Of a stretch of DNA of 64,000 nucleotides, positions 1 through 8,235 are shown piece after piece. The stretch is from UBA1756 sp045222555 (GTDB taxonomy: Bacteria; Bacteroidota; Bacteroidia; Bacteroidales; WCHB1-69). The stretch is taken from contig JBGUYY010000097.1 in the NCBI GenBank assembly GCA_045222555.1, forward strand, positions 62,001 to 126,000. Direction: 5' to 3'. Position numbers and translations under genes: made by a program. The notes beneath the pieces are model-generated. The model worked only from the letters and a program-made list of their open reading frames with translations, did not search any database and was not told where the DNA came from. Every line of letters starts with the position of its first letter. Positions within the stretch are counted from its first letter, which is position 1.

Positions 1-1
1 C

Positions 2-1372
2 ATCACGCAGTACGAGCGTTGCGAGCAGCAGAAAGGCAGCAACGCCGACTACGCCCTCTATCAGCAGGCCATCTGCCAAGGCTACCAGCAGCGCACCGCC
101 AAAAAGGTGGAACTGCTCGAGAAATTCACCCAATATTACAGCAAATCCCCTTACATCATCGACGTAGAATACGAGTTGGCCGGCATCTATCTGACACAGA
201 ACCAGCACAATCTGGCCATCAACTCCTACACCAGTTTCATCCGCAACCATCCCAAAAGCAACTATGTGCCGAAAGCTTACAACAAGTTGGCGCAAGCGTA
301 CCTGAACGCCGGACAGAACGACAAGGCCATCGAGACTTTCAAGCTGGTGGTGGACAAATACCCCGGCTCACAAGAGGCCAAAGAGGCGGTGGGCAACCTG
401 CAGGACATCTACTCCGAGATGGGCCGTCCGGGCGACTTCCTCGACTATGTCACCTCCAAGGGCAACCTCTCCATCTCGCCTGAGCGTCAGGACTCCATCA
501 CCTACAAGTCGGCTGAGGCCAAGTTTTTACAGGGCAACTGTGAGATGGCCATCGCCGGTTTCAGCGACTACATCAAGAAATTCCCCAACGGTTTCTTCAT
601 TGCCGACGCCTACTTCAAACGCAGCGAGTGCGAGTATGGCGACCGCAACTATGAGGATGCCTTGAGAGACTGCGAATACCTGCTCAACAACTTCCGCACC
701 GAAAACAACGAGATGGCCGCCAAGCGTGCTGCCACCATCCTTTTCAACAAGAAAGAGTATGACCGCGCCATCACCCGTTTCAACGAGCTCCTCGCCCTCT
801 CCACCAGCGAAGAGAACACCTCCTATGCCTACAACGGCATCATGCGGTGCGCCTTCGAGATGAAGAACTACAAAGAGGCTCTCGAGGGTGCCAAGGGTTA
901 CATCGCCTCCCCAAAAGCTGACCCCGAACTGATGGACGATGCCAACCTCATCGCCGGAAAGTCATCGTTTGAGCTCCGCGACTACAGCGCAACCATCAAG
1001 TACCTGAAGCCGCTCTCCACCGCCAGCACCAACAGCACCTCCGCCGAGGCCGCTTACTACTGCGCCCTGACCGAGTTCAAACGCGGCGACTACACAGCCT
1101 GCGAGAAACAGATCACCGAGATCATTGAGGCACGCTACACCTCCGCCTACTGGATCGCCAACACCTTCATCCTCTACGGCGACTACTACCAGGCCGTCGG
1201 CAACACCTTCCAGGCGCGCCACACCTACCAGAGCATCGTGGACAACTACGACGGTGACGACTTGCGGCAGATTGCCCTCGACAGAATCGCCGAAATGGAG
1301 GGCTCGACGAAACCCAACAAGCCCACCCCTAACAACAACTCCGACGAAGACTCACTCAACCCCGAAGATTAA
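2..1372 (+). CDS. TPR-repeat protein, 5' end outside the window
   Basis: The reading frame is open from base 2, so the gene starts before the window; the first possible internal start (GTG at 107) lies inside a conserved repeat and is unlikely to be real. The visible 456 codons are a chain of tetratricopeptide-like helical pairs, with recurring Y/A-x-A-x-x-x-L patterns and 'KYPGS', 'NHPKS' and 'KFPNG' loop turns. The tail is acidic and low in complexity (ends in NSDEDSLNPED). Such long TPR proteins in Bacteroidota are usually periplasmic scaffolds. The barrel gene follows after 20 bases, so the two are probably co-transcribed and may work together at the outer membrane; that is inference. Confidence 0.85.
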   Translation: MTQYERCEQQKGSNADYALYQQAICQGYQQRTAKKVELLEKFTQYYSKSPYIIDVEYELAGIYLTQNQHNLAINSYTSFIRNHPKSNYVPKAYNKLAQAYLNAGQNDKAIETFKLVVDKYPGSQEAKEAVGNLQDIYSEMGRPGDFLDYVTSKGNLSISPERQDSITYKSAEAKFLQGNCEMAIAGFSDYIKKFPNGFFIADAYFKRSECEYGDRNYEDALRDCEYLLNNFRTENNEMAAKRAATILFNKKEYDRAITRFNELLALSTSEENTSYAYNGIMRCAFEMKNYKEALEGAKGYIASPKADPELMDDANLIAGKSSFELRDYSATIKYLKPLSTASTNSTSAEAAYYCALTEFKRGDYTACEKQITEIIEARYTSAYWIANTFILYGDYYQAVGNTFQARHTYQSIVDNYDGDDLRQIALDRIAEMEGSTKPNKPTPNNNSDEDSLNPED

Positions 1373-1392
1373 CCCTGAAAAACATCACAGCA

Positions 1393-3114
1393 ATGAAAAA
1401 ATATATCGCAACCGCCATTCTGATACTGGTCGCCTCCTGCCTCAGCGCACAAGTGGACACCTTCTACATTCAGATGAAGTACACGCCCAAGCTGAAGAAC
1501 TTCAAGAAAGTTAATGAGAACCCCAACATGACCGACACGGTGACCGAGAAGGTCAATTTCAACTACTACATCACGCCACAACGCTACGATGTGACCTTCA
1601 CCCCCACGCCCATAGAATACAACAAAGTGTCGCCCGACATCCAGGAGGTGCTTTACCGCAACTTCCTCAAAGTGGGATTCGGTTACCCCATCACCCCGCT
1701 ACTCGACTTCTCGTTCCACAACCTCCAGACCGACCGCAAGAACCCCAACTCCTTCGGTCTCAACGTGCACCACTTCTCCTCGTGGGCCAAACCCATCGGG
1801 AAAATCATGAAGCAGTACGCCTACTATCCCACCTCCGACACCCGCGTTCACCTCAACTTCAAGCATTTCTTCAAAAACCAAACACTCTACAGTGCCATCA
1901 ACTACAACCACGAGGCCGCCCGCTTCTACGGTTTCAAAATCGACCCTGAGAAAGAGTACAACACCGACTCGCTCAAAAACAACTTCCACCATTTGAACGC
2001 CACCATCGGCATCGCCTCCAACTACGTTTTGGAGGACCGCAAGCTGAAGCAAGACGTACGCCTCGACTACGATTTTCTCTACAATAATTGGAAAGATATG
2101 GAGAACCACATCGGGCTCACCTCATTCTTCGCCTACGACGCCCGCTGGGCCAAAATCACCGGCAGCCAGCTTTACCGTCTCAACCTCAATTTCGACTACT
2201 ACAATGATGATATGGACTACAAGGGAAGCCGCGACGCATTCCTCTTCAATCCAGAAGTTTACGCCCATTTTACCATCAAAGAATACCATATCCTGCTCGG
2301 TGTGGGCGGTGTAGTGAATGCCCTGTACGGCAAAGTGGGTGGCACCGTCTACCCCATCGCCGAACTGCAACTCGGCCTTATCCCCTCCATCCTCAACATC
2401 TATGCCGGCGTGAATGGCAACTGCCGCTACAACTCGCTCAAAGATATGCTTTATGAAAATCCCTTCCTCGAACCCCATATCGACACGGCCGCCTTCACCA
2501 CCCATTACATTAATATTTATGGAGGTGTTAAAGGGAATCTCGTCAAAAAACTCAACTACAACCTCTCCGCCCATTACAGCTATGCCAAGAACTTGCAATT
2601 CTTCGTCATCGACACGCTCCACAACCCCCAAAACCAGTTCATCGCCGAATACCACGATGGCAACATGCTGAATGTCAACCTGAACATCGACTACGAAATC
2701 CTTTCCAACCTGCGCTTTGCCTTCGATGCCAACTACTGGCTTTATGTACTGAAAGACAAGGCCGTACCCTATCACAAACCGATGCTTGAATTCCGCTTCG
2801 ACGGACAATATACTCTCAAGGAAAAGTTCGTCTTCGACCTGAACTTCAACCTCGGCTTCCTGAGCAAGGGATTAGGATTTGATGCCCAAAAAGGATACTG
2901 GACAGCCGTCAACATGAAACCCACGCTCGACTTCGGCATTGGCTTCGAATACCTCATCAACAACCACTTCTCAGCCTTTGCCACCGTGAACAATATCGGC
3001 TGCCAATACTACTCGAAATACTACGATTTCCGCAACATGGGCATCAACGCACTGGTCGGCGTAAAATACTCCTTCGGCAACGAGAGCATCCGGAAACCGA
3101 AAAAAAGAAAATAA
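1393..3114 (+). CDS. Outer-membrane beta-barrel protein (TonB-receptor-like, no plug seen)
   Basis: 573 residues with an N-terminal signal peptide ending near LSAQ. The rest alternates polar and aromatic residues (many FxF, YxY and NxN strands) and ends in a strand finishing GVKYSF before a lysine-rich tail (KPKKRK), typical of outer-membrane barrels. I see no carboxypeptidase-like regulatory domain and no plug, so it is not a complete TonB-dependent receptor. It sits 20 bases after the TPR gene and 10 bases before the protease gene, as one probable operon ending with ruvC. Substrate unknown. Confidence 0.8.
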   Translation: MKKYIATAILILVASCLSAQVDTFYIQMKYTPKLKNFKKVNENPNMTDTVTEKVNFNYYITPQRYDVTFTPTPIEYNKVSPDIQEVLYRNFLKVGFGYPITPLLDFSFHNLQTDRKNPNSFGLNVHHFSSWAKPIGKIMKQYAYYPTSDTRVHLNFKHFFKNQTLYSAINYNHEAARFYGFKIDPEKEYNTDSLKNNFHHLNATIGIASNYVLEDRKLKQDVRLDYDFLYNNWKDMENHIGLTSFFAYDARWAKITGSQLYRLNLNFDYYNDDMDYKGSRDAFLFNPEVYAHFTIKEYHILLGVGGVVNALYGKVGGTVYPIAELQLGLIPSILNIYAGVNGNCRYNSLKDMLYENPFLEPHIDTAAFTTHYINIYGGVKGNLVKKLNYNLSAHYSYAKNLQFFVIDTLHNPQNQFIAEYHDGNMLNVNLNIDYEILSNLRFAFDANYWLYVLKDKAVPYHKPMLEFRFDGQYTLKEKFVFDLNFNLGFLSKGLGFDAQKGYWTAVNMKPTLDFGIGFEYLINNHFSAFATVNNIGCQYYSKYYDFRNMGINALVGVKYSFGNESIRKPKKRK

Positions 3115-3124
3115 ACGCCCCACT

Positions 3125-3547
3125 ATGGTGACCAAAATGGAGTTATGGGAACTGGATGAACAGGGGTTTCATCTAGTGGTGAAAGGCAGAGTCAACGGAC
3201 AGCCTGTTCGCTTGTTGTTAGACACAGGAGCCAACCACAGCTGTTTCGACCGCCATTTCGCAGAAGAAACCCTGCAAGAACAATCATCCGTCATCGGTCA
3301 CGATGAAATCAATGTGGGAATAGGAGGCAATGATTTTGAAACCTCCATCATCCATATCTCCGGATTGAAAATCGGACGCATGCAATTCAAGGAAATGGAT
3401 GTACGCGTGCTGGATTTGTCAGCCGTCAGCGAAATGTATCAATCGGTCGGTTTCAAACCCATCCAAGGCATCCTTGGCGGCGATTTCCTCCACCAACATC
3501 AAGCGATCATCAATTACCAAACCCTTGAACTGACATTAAAAAAGTAA
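3125..3547 (+). CDS. Retropepsin-like aspartic protease (clan AA)
   Basis: 140 residues. The catalytic triplet D33-T34-G35 sits in LLLDTGANHS, the hallmark of retropepsin-like proteases, and a second hydrophobic segment GILGGDFL near residue 120 matches the C-terminal psi-loop region. A protein this short holds one lobe and should act as a homodimer, as retroviral proteases do. No signal peptide is visible, so it is probably cytoplasmic. A second ATG five codons in (3137) could be the start. Substrate is not predictable from context; it lies between a barrel gene and ruvC. Confidence 0.8.
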   Translation: MVTKMELWELDEQGFHLVVKGRVNGQPVRLLLDTGANHSCFDRHFAEETLQEQSSVIGHDEINVGIGGNDFETSIIHISGLKIGRMQFKEMDVRVLDLSAVSEMYQSVGFKPIQGILGGDFLHQHQAIINYQTLELTLKK

Positions 3548-3552
3548 CTGCA

Positions 3553-4131
3553 ATGCCTACGGAAACGCTCCACGACCGCACCATTCTCGGCATCGACCCT
3601 GGCACCAACGTCATGGGATTTGCCATTTTGAAAACACATGTCAGAAATAGCAGCATTGTGAAGATTGGCGTGGTGAAAATGCCCCGCACCGCTGACCAGA
3701 ACACTAAACTGACCACCATTTACGAACACACCCAGCAACTGATAGAGACCTATCATCCTGATATATTGGCTATTGAGGAACCCTTTTACGGAAAGAATCC
3801 GCAGTCAATGCTGAAGTTGGGCCGTGCGCAGGGCGTGGTGATGGGGGTTTGTCTCCACGCAGGGTTAGAAGTGTTTGAGTACACCCCGCGCCGCGTAAAA
3901 CAGGCCATCACGGGCAAGGGAGCTGCCTCGAAGGAGCAGGTAGCCGCCATGCTGCACCGCATGTACGATTTCACCAACGAGACCAACCTCTTGGACGCCA
4001 CCGACGCGCTGGCCGTGGCCATATGCCACCACCTGCAAAACCGCATCAGCTTCGGCGAAGGCGGGAAGGCCAAAGCCAACAGCTGGGCTGCCTTCCTCAC
4101 CCAGAATCAGGACCGCATCATCCAGAAATAA
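3553..4131 (+). CDS. ruvC: Crossover junction endodeoxyribonuclease RuvC
   Basis: 192 residues. RuvC resolves Holliday junctions made by RuvAB-driven branch migration. The acidic catalytic set is present: D15 in GIDPGTNVMG, E75 in AIEEPFYGKN, and D148/D151 in LLDATDAL. The order and spacing match the family, and the basic segment TPRRVKQAITGKGAASK is the usual DNA-contacting region. Start is the ATG five bases after the protease stop. ruvA and ruvB are not in the window. A bidirectional terminator follows directly. Confidence 0.97.
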   Translation: MPTETLHDRTILGIDPGTNVMGFAILKTHVRNSSIVKIGVVKMPRTADQNTKLTTIYEHTQQLIETYHPDILAIEEPFYGKNPQSMLKLGRAQGVVMGVCLHAGLEVFEYTPRRVKQAITGKGAASKEQVAAMLHRMYDFTNETNLLDATDALAVAICHHLQNRISFGEGGKAKANSWAAFLTQNQDRIIQK

Positions 4132-4166
4132 AAAACCACCGCAACGAATGATCGGCGGTGGTCCAT
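4131..4166. terminator. Terminator between convergent ruvC and kal
   Basis: Eight-base perfect stem ACCACCGC/GCGGTGGT (4135-4142 with 4155-4162) around a 12-base loop, preceded by A6 on the plus strand, which gives a U-run to a minus-strand transcript. It lies between the stop codons of two converging genes. Confidence 0.75.
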
Positions 4167-4190
4167 ACGAATTTCTGTAATAGAATCCGA

Positions 4191-4583
4191 CTATTTGTTT
4201 TTGCGCTGGCACTGTTTCGGAGTGACACAGGTGCCGGAAGCGCGGCAAACCACGATGGGCTCTTCGAGCACGTCGGCAGCCGAGTCGGAAATGTCAGTAC
4301 GGGGGGTGATGACCTTGCGGGCCTCGAACACCATCTTACGGCTGGTGTTGCCTACGTGGGTAATTTCACCAACGGCTTCGATGAAGTCGCCAGCATGTAC
4401 GGGAGCCAAGAACTCCACATTGTCGTAAGCGCAGAAAAGTCCCTCATCACCATCTTGGATGATGAGCAGCTCGGTAGCCACGTCGCCGAAAATAGCCAGC
4501 ATGTGGGCACCGTCCACCAAATTTCCACCATAATGAGCATCACCTGCGCTCATTCTAACTCTGATCATTGATTTTGCGTTCAT
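4191..4583 (-). CDS. kal: Hotdog-fold 3-aminobutyryl-CoA ammonia-lyase-like protein
   Basis: 130 residues. The segment MSAGDAHYGGNLVDGAHM followed by FGDVATELLI and VEFLAPVHAGDF resembles, from memory, the clostridial 3-aminobutyryl-CoA ammonia-lyase (EC 4.3.1.14), a hotdog-fold enzyme that removes ammonia to give crotonyl-CoA in lysine fermentation. VGNTSRKMVFEARKV also fits. A general hotdog thioesterase is the alternative. No other lysine-fermentation gene (kamA, kamDE, kdd, kce) is in this window, which is odd. The C-terminus has two cysteines (GTCVTPKQCQ). It lies 68 bases after lpdA on the same strand, across an AT-rich repeat. Confidence 0.72.
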   Translation of the reverse strand: MNAKSMIRVRMSAGDAHYGGNLVDGAHMLAIFGDVATELLIIQDGDEGLFCAYDNVEFLAPVHAGDFIEAVGEITHVGNTSRKMVFEARKVITPRTDISDSAADVLEEPIVVCRASGTCVTPKQCQRKNK

Positions 4584-4599
4584 AGTACAAATATTATTT

Positions 4600-4655
4600 T
4601 AAGATTTGAAGATTTTAAGATTTGATGATTTGAAATTCTTAGATTTGAAGATTAA
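4600..4655. repeat. Degenerate AGATTTGA-type short intergenic repeat
   Basis: The kal-lpdA spacer is built from imperfect AGATTTGA / AGATTTTA / GATGATTTGA units. Similar units recur before the helicase gene at 25,960. No gene seen in it. Confidence 0.6.
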
Positions 4656-6043
4656 AGGTGTACACACTCTTCATAAGCGGCGGCAGCAGCCTCCATAATA
4701 CCCTCTGAAAGAGTGGGATGCGGATGCACGGCATGAATCAGTTCGGGACCTTTCACATGCTGCTGACGAGCCAGCACGATGCCGGAGACCATCTCGGTGA
4801 CATTCTCGCCAATCATGTGGCAGCCCAAAATTTCATCCGTTTTTTTGTCAAAGATAATCTTAATCATACCGTCGCGGCTGCCCGATGCAGTAGCTTTGCC
4901 CGATGCGGTGAAGGGGAACTTGCCGATACGCAACTCGTAGCCAGCCTCTAAAGCCTTCTTTTCGGTCATACCGACAGAGGCGATTTCCGGAGTGGTGTAG
5001 GTGCAACCCGGAATGTTGGCGTAGTCAACGGGAACAGGATTCAGACCGGCGATTTTCTCCACGCAGACCAATGCCTCGTGGGAAGCGACGTGCGCGAGCG
5101 CCGGACCGGGAACGATGTCGCCGATGGCATACACGCCTTCGCAGCTGGTGCGGTAGTACTCATCCACCACCACCTTGCCACGCTCCGTCTGGATGCCCAA
5201 CTTCTCCAAGCCAATACCTTCGATGTTGGTTACCACACCCACGGCTGACAAAACGATATCGCATTCAATTTCAGTAATTTTACCCTTGGCATCCTTGACT
5301 GTCACCTTGCATTTCTCGCCGGTGGTATCCACGATTTCCACGGAAGAGGAGGTCATCACTTTCACGCCGTTTTTGCGGAAGCAACGCTCCAGCTGTTTGG
5401 AAATCTCCTCGTCCTCAACGGGCACGAGGTTGGGCAGGAATTCCACGATAGTAACTTTCGTGCCGAGGGAGGAATAGAAATGGGCGAACTCGCTGCCGAT
5501 GGCGCCCGAGCCCATCACCACCATCGATTCGGGGAGTTTGGGCAGGGTAAGGGCCATGCGGTAGCCGATGACCTTCTCGCCGTCCTGTTTGATGTGCGGC
5601 AGCTCCTTCGAGTGAGCACCCGTGGCGAGGATGATGTGGGTAGCCTCATGGGTTACCGTACCGTTCTCACTGAGCACCTGTACTTTACGGTCGGCGGTCA
5701 AAGTGGCAAAGCCCTCAATCACCTCCACATTGTTCTTCTTCAGCAGGAACTGCACGCCCTTGCTCATGGCCTCGGCCACACCGCGACTGCGGCGCACGAT
5801 GGCCTCAAAGTCGGGCTGCGCGGGAGTGTCGAGCTTGATGCCGTAATTCTCAGCATGTTTCATATAATTGTACACCTGTGCTGATTTCAGCAAGGCTTTG
5901 GTGGGAATGCAACCCCAGTTGAGGCAGATGCCGCCCAGCTCGCCGGCCTCAATCACAGCCGTCTTCATTCCTAACTGGCTGGCACGGATGGCCGCCACAT
6001 AACCTCCGGGACCGCTCCCGATTACGATAACGTCATATTTCAT
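4652..6043 (-). CDS. lpdA: Dihydrolipoyl dehydrogenase (E3)
   Basis: 463 residues, normal family length. E3 reoxidises dihydrolipoamide of 2-oxoacid dehydrogenase or glycine-cleavage complexes using FAD and NAD. Seen: N-terminal FAD fold GSGPGGYVAA, the redox-active disulfide GGICLNWGCIPTK (C-x4-C), the second nucleotide fold MGSGAIGSEFA, the GDI motif YAIGDIV, and the C-terminal HAHP-type catalytic stretch HAVHPHPTLSE. No E1 or E2 gene is nearby, so its complex is not known. It lies between a membrane-protein gene (34 bases away) and kal in a minus-strand series starting at pssA. Confidence 0.96.
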   Translation of the reverse strand: MKYDVIVIGSGPGGYVAAIRASQLGMKTAVIEAGELGGICLNWGCIPTKALLKSAQVYNYMKHAENYGIKLDTPAQPDFEAIVRRSRGVAEAMSKGVQFLLKKNNVEVIEGFATLTADRKVQVLSENGTVTHEATHIILATGAHSKELPHIKQDGEKVIGYRMALTLPKLPESMVVMGSGAIGSEFAHFYSSLGTKVTIVEFLPNLVPVEDEEISKQLERCFRKNGVKVMTSSSVEIVDTTGEKCKVTVKDAKGKITEIECDIVLSAVGVVTNIEGIGLEKLGIQTERGKVVVDEYYRTSCEGVYAIGDIVPGPALAHVASHEALVCVEKIAGLNPVPVDYANIPGCTYTTPEIASVGMTEKKALEAGYELRIGKFPFTASGKATASGSRDGMIKIIFDKKTDEILGCHMIGENVTEMVSGIVLARQQHVKGPELIHAVHPHPTLSEGIMEAAAAAYEECVHL

Positions 6044-6077
6044 ATTCGTAATATTAAATTTATAATGATTTGATTTT

Positions 6078-6758
6078 CTATTTCTTAATGCTTAAAATCA
6101 AGCCCAACACCACACCCAAGAAGGCGGCAAACAGCACCTGGTAATCGCCCGGCAGAAGGAATGTGATGGTGTGCGCAGGATACCAGAAGAGCGGGATGGT
6201 TTTCTTGAAAACAAACCCCCACTGCACCTTCCAGTTGATTTTATTGGCCATGATGTCACCTATGGGCAGCGGACGGAAGAAACCACGCAATGTGCCGCCC
6301 GTCTCCTGAATATGGATATCGGTAATTTTGTGCAAAGTCATGAAAACAGGTGCGAAGATGCTGTTCATCAGCACACTGATGCAGAATGCCACCAGCACCT
6401 TGCCCCATGAGAGGCCGCCGGCAAACCAAATCGGAGCCTTGCCCAGACCGAGATACGAAAGGAAACCGATGGTGCCCACTGTGAAAATTTTCATCGACAT
6501 GGCAATACCCATACCCAAGATACCCCACACCAGCATACGGGGCAGGATACCAAAACCTTTCACGTAATAATTGCCCGTACGGATGCGGAGGGCCAGCATC
6601 TCGCCAAACGTAGCAAGGATGGCAAATTTGAAGAAGCTCATAATCATGCCATGCTCTCTCGTAGAATCCTTGAACCAATCCATTGCACCTGGCACAAAAG
6701 CAAATAGGGCCACCACTGCAGCCACACACACAATTGTTATGATATCACTTTTCTTCAT
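6078..6758 (-). CDS. Multi-pass inner-membrane protein, Mpv17/PMP22-like
   Basis: 226 residues with about five or six hydrophobic segments (near residues 8-25, 40-60, 72-92, 95-110, 120-140, 190-223). The segment PLFWYPAHTITFLLPGDYQVLFAA recalls the W-x-P / F-x-x-P signature near the end of Mpv17/PMP22-like proteins; the resemblance is from memory and only moderate. The function is unknown. It lies 9 bases after the LOG gene and before lpdA, so it is probably in the same transcript. Confidence 0.6.
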   Translation of the reverse strand: MKKSDIITIVCVAAVVALFAFVPGAMDWFKDSTREHGMIMSFFKFAILATFGEMLALRIRTGNYYVKGFGILPRMLVWGILGMGIAMSMKIFTVGTIGFLSYLGLGKAPIWFAGGLSWGKVLVAFCISVLMNSIFAPVFMTLHKITDIHIQETGGTLRGFFRPLPIGDIMANKINWKVQWGFVFKKTIPLFWYPAHTITFLLPGDYQVLFAAFLGVVLGLILSIKK

Positions 6759-6767
6759 ATTTGAAAA

Positions 6768-7376
6768 TTAGCGTTTATTGAGTCTCATATATTTTTCCAA
6801 CCAAGCCGGATCATTGGAATAGGAGAATCCCTCCACGGCAGTAAAAACTTCCTCCACACTCGTGGCAATAAGGAGCAGGCCGCTATGGAAAGTCCGCAGA
6901 AAACCCTCCTGCTCAAACATTTCCAGCTGTTTGATAAGAGGGTCGTAATAGCCGAAAGCATTGAGTACGACAATCGGTTTCCGATGCATTCCCAGCTGCG
7001 CGTCGGTCAGCACCTCGAAAAGCTCATCCATGGTGCCGAAGGAGCCGGGCAGGATGACGAAAGCATCCGCCAAGCGTTCCAGCGTCTGTTTGCGCTCGCT
7101 CATCGACTTCACCCAAATCTGCTCCGTAATATTCTGTGCCACAACAGCATCACCGGAGAAGAAGTCGGGAATCACCCCCACCACACGGGCACCGCCAGCG
7201 AGAGCCGTTTCAGCAGCCGCACCCATCAGTCCGATTTTCGCACCGCCATAATAAAGCGTAACGCCTCGTGCCGCGCACTGCCGGCCCAGTTCAGCAGCAA
7301 TTTCACTGTATTTCGAATCATGACCAGCCGACGAGCCACAAAAAAGTGCAATGGAGTGTACGGGAGAATTATTCAT
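6768..7376 (-). CDS. LOG-family (TIGR00730) Rossmann protein, variant motif
   Basis: 202 residues. LOG proteins are nucleotide 5'-monophosphate phosphoribohydrolases (named for cytokinin activation) or related nucleotide-binding enzymes. Seen: CGSSAG near residue 13, YGGAKIGLMG near 43-52, SERKQTL near 93-99 and PGSFGTMDE at 110-118. The family signature is PGGxGTxxE; here the second glycine is serine (S112), while R95, K96 and E118 are kept. The start ATG overlaps the end of pssA by 8 bases, so the two are translationally coupled. Confidence 0.88.
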   Translation of the reverse strand: MNNSPVHSIALFCGSSAGHDSKYSEIAAELGRQCAARGVTLYYGGAKIGLMGAAAETALAGGARVVGVIPDFFSGDAVVAQNITEQIWVKSMSERKQTLERLADAFVILPGSFGTMDELFEVLTDAQLGMHRKPIVVLNAFGYYDPLIKQLEMFEQEGFLRTFHSGLLLIATSVEEVFTAVEGFSYSNDPAWLEKYMRLNKR

Positions 7377-8091
7377 GTGTATGATGCTTAAAATGTTTGA
7401 TGGGCAAAAGGATCAGGGAGGTGAGAATATATACTAAAATAATGATGGGACACGCACCAAGGTGGAAGATCAGCAAAAGCACAGCAGCAATCAACAGGAA
7501 GATGTATCTCACCAAATTTTCTTTGAAACGCAAGTTTTTGAATTTGAGAGAGAACATGGGAAGGTCGGTCACCAACAACACAGCAAAAACCAGCACGAGG
7601 GTCAGCACAACCCAGAAGTTGCTGAACACCGGAATGGAGCGGGCCGAGAAGTGCAAGAAGCCAATAAAGAGCGCGTTGGCAGGGGTGGCCAGTCCGCGAA
7701 ACTCCTCATGCTGCCGCTCGTCGTGGTTGAACTTGGCGAGACGGAAGGCAGACATGGCAGGCACCACAAACACACAGAACGGGAGGAAATGCACCCAGCT
7801 GTCGCGCATGGCAGGCGATAAAGTGCCCACCAGTTGTGTCAGGAAGACGAAGACGATGGTGGTGGGTGCGACACCGAAAGAGACGATGTCGGCCAGCGAA
7901 TCCATATCCACGCCCATGGGCGACTGCACCTTCAGCATGCGAGCCGAAAAACCGTCGAAAAAGTCGAAGGTGGCGGAGAGCAAAATCAACAGAGAGGCCA
8001 CTCCCAGCATCCCCCGAGTAGCAAACAGAATCGAGAGGCAGCCGGAGACCAGATTGCAGCTGGTGATGAGGTTGGGGATGTGCTTTTTCAT
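7369..8091 (-). CDS. pssA: CDP-diacylglycerol-serine O-phosphatidyltransferase
   Basis: 240 residues. It makes phosphatidylserine, the precursor of phosphatidylethanolamine, at the inner membrane. The CDP-alcohol phosphatidyltransferase signature D-x2-D-G-x2-A-R-x8-G-x3-D-x3-D is complete in DFFDGFSAR...GVDMDSLAD. About six to eight hydrophobic helices follow. I chose the ATG at 8091, which gives MKKHIPNLIT; a longer frame reaching 8118 would run into the promoter's -7 motif. It is the first gene of a minus-strand series (pssA, LOG, membrane protein, lpdA, kal). Confidence 0.93.
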   Translation of the reverse strand: MKKHIPNLITSCNLVSGCLSILFATRGMLGVASLLILLSATFDFFDGFSARMLKVQSPMGVDMDSLADIVSFGVAPTTIVFVFLTQLVGTLSPAMRDSWVHFLPFCVFVVPAMSAFRLAKFNHDERQHEEFRGLATPANALFIGFLHFSARSIPVFSNFWVVLTLVLVFAVLLVTDLPMFSLKFKNLRFKENLVRYIFLLIAAVLLLIFHLGACPIIILVYILTSLILLPIKHFKHHTHE

Positions 8092-8107
8092 CGCTTGAAA
8101 TTTGCTG

Positions 8108-8115
8108 CAAAAATA
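8108..8115 (-). promoter_or_regulatory. TAnnTTTG -7 element for pssA
   Basis: TATTTTTG on the minus strand, 17 bases before the pssA ATG, giving a leader of roughly ten bases. Confidence 0.65.
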
Positions 8116-8183
8116 CATCTTTTTTCACAATGGATTGTGTAAAAAAATCAGGAATTGCAATAAAATTTTGATACAAATAGTTA

Positions 8184-8191
8184 TACCTTTG
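8184..8191 (+). promoter_or_regulatory. TAnnTTTG -7 element for the envC-like gene
   Basis: TACCTTTG, 45 bases before the chosen ATG. A TTTTG at 8166-8170 could be the upstream element. Confidence 0.55.
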
Positions 8192-8235
8192 TAAATTCTA
8201 AAATAGGGCATTAATAATTGGCTAAGAACGTGTAT

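Noticed and set aside
4158..4571. Plus-strand frame over the kal-like gene
   Set aside because: The minus-strand product has clear hotdog motifs; the plus product has none.
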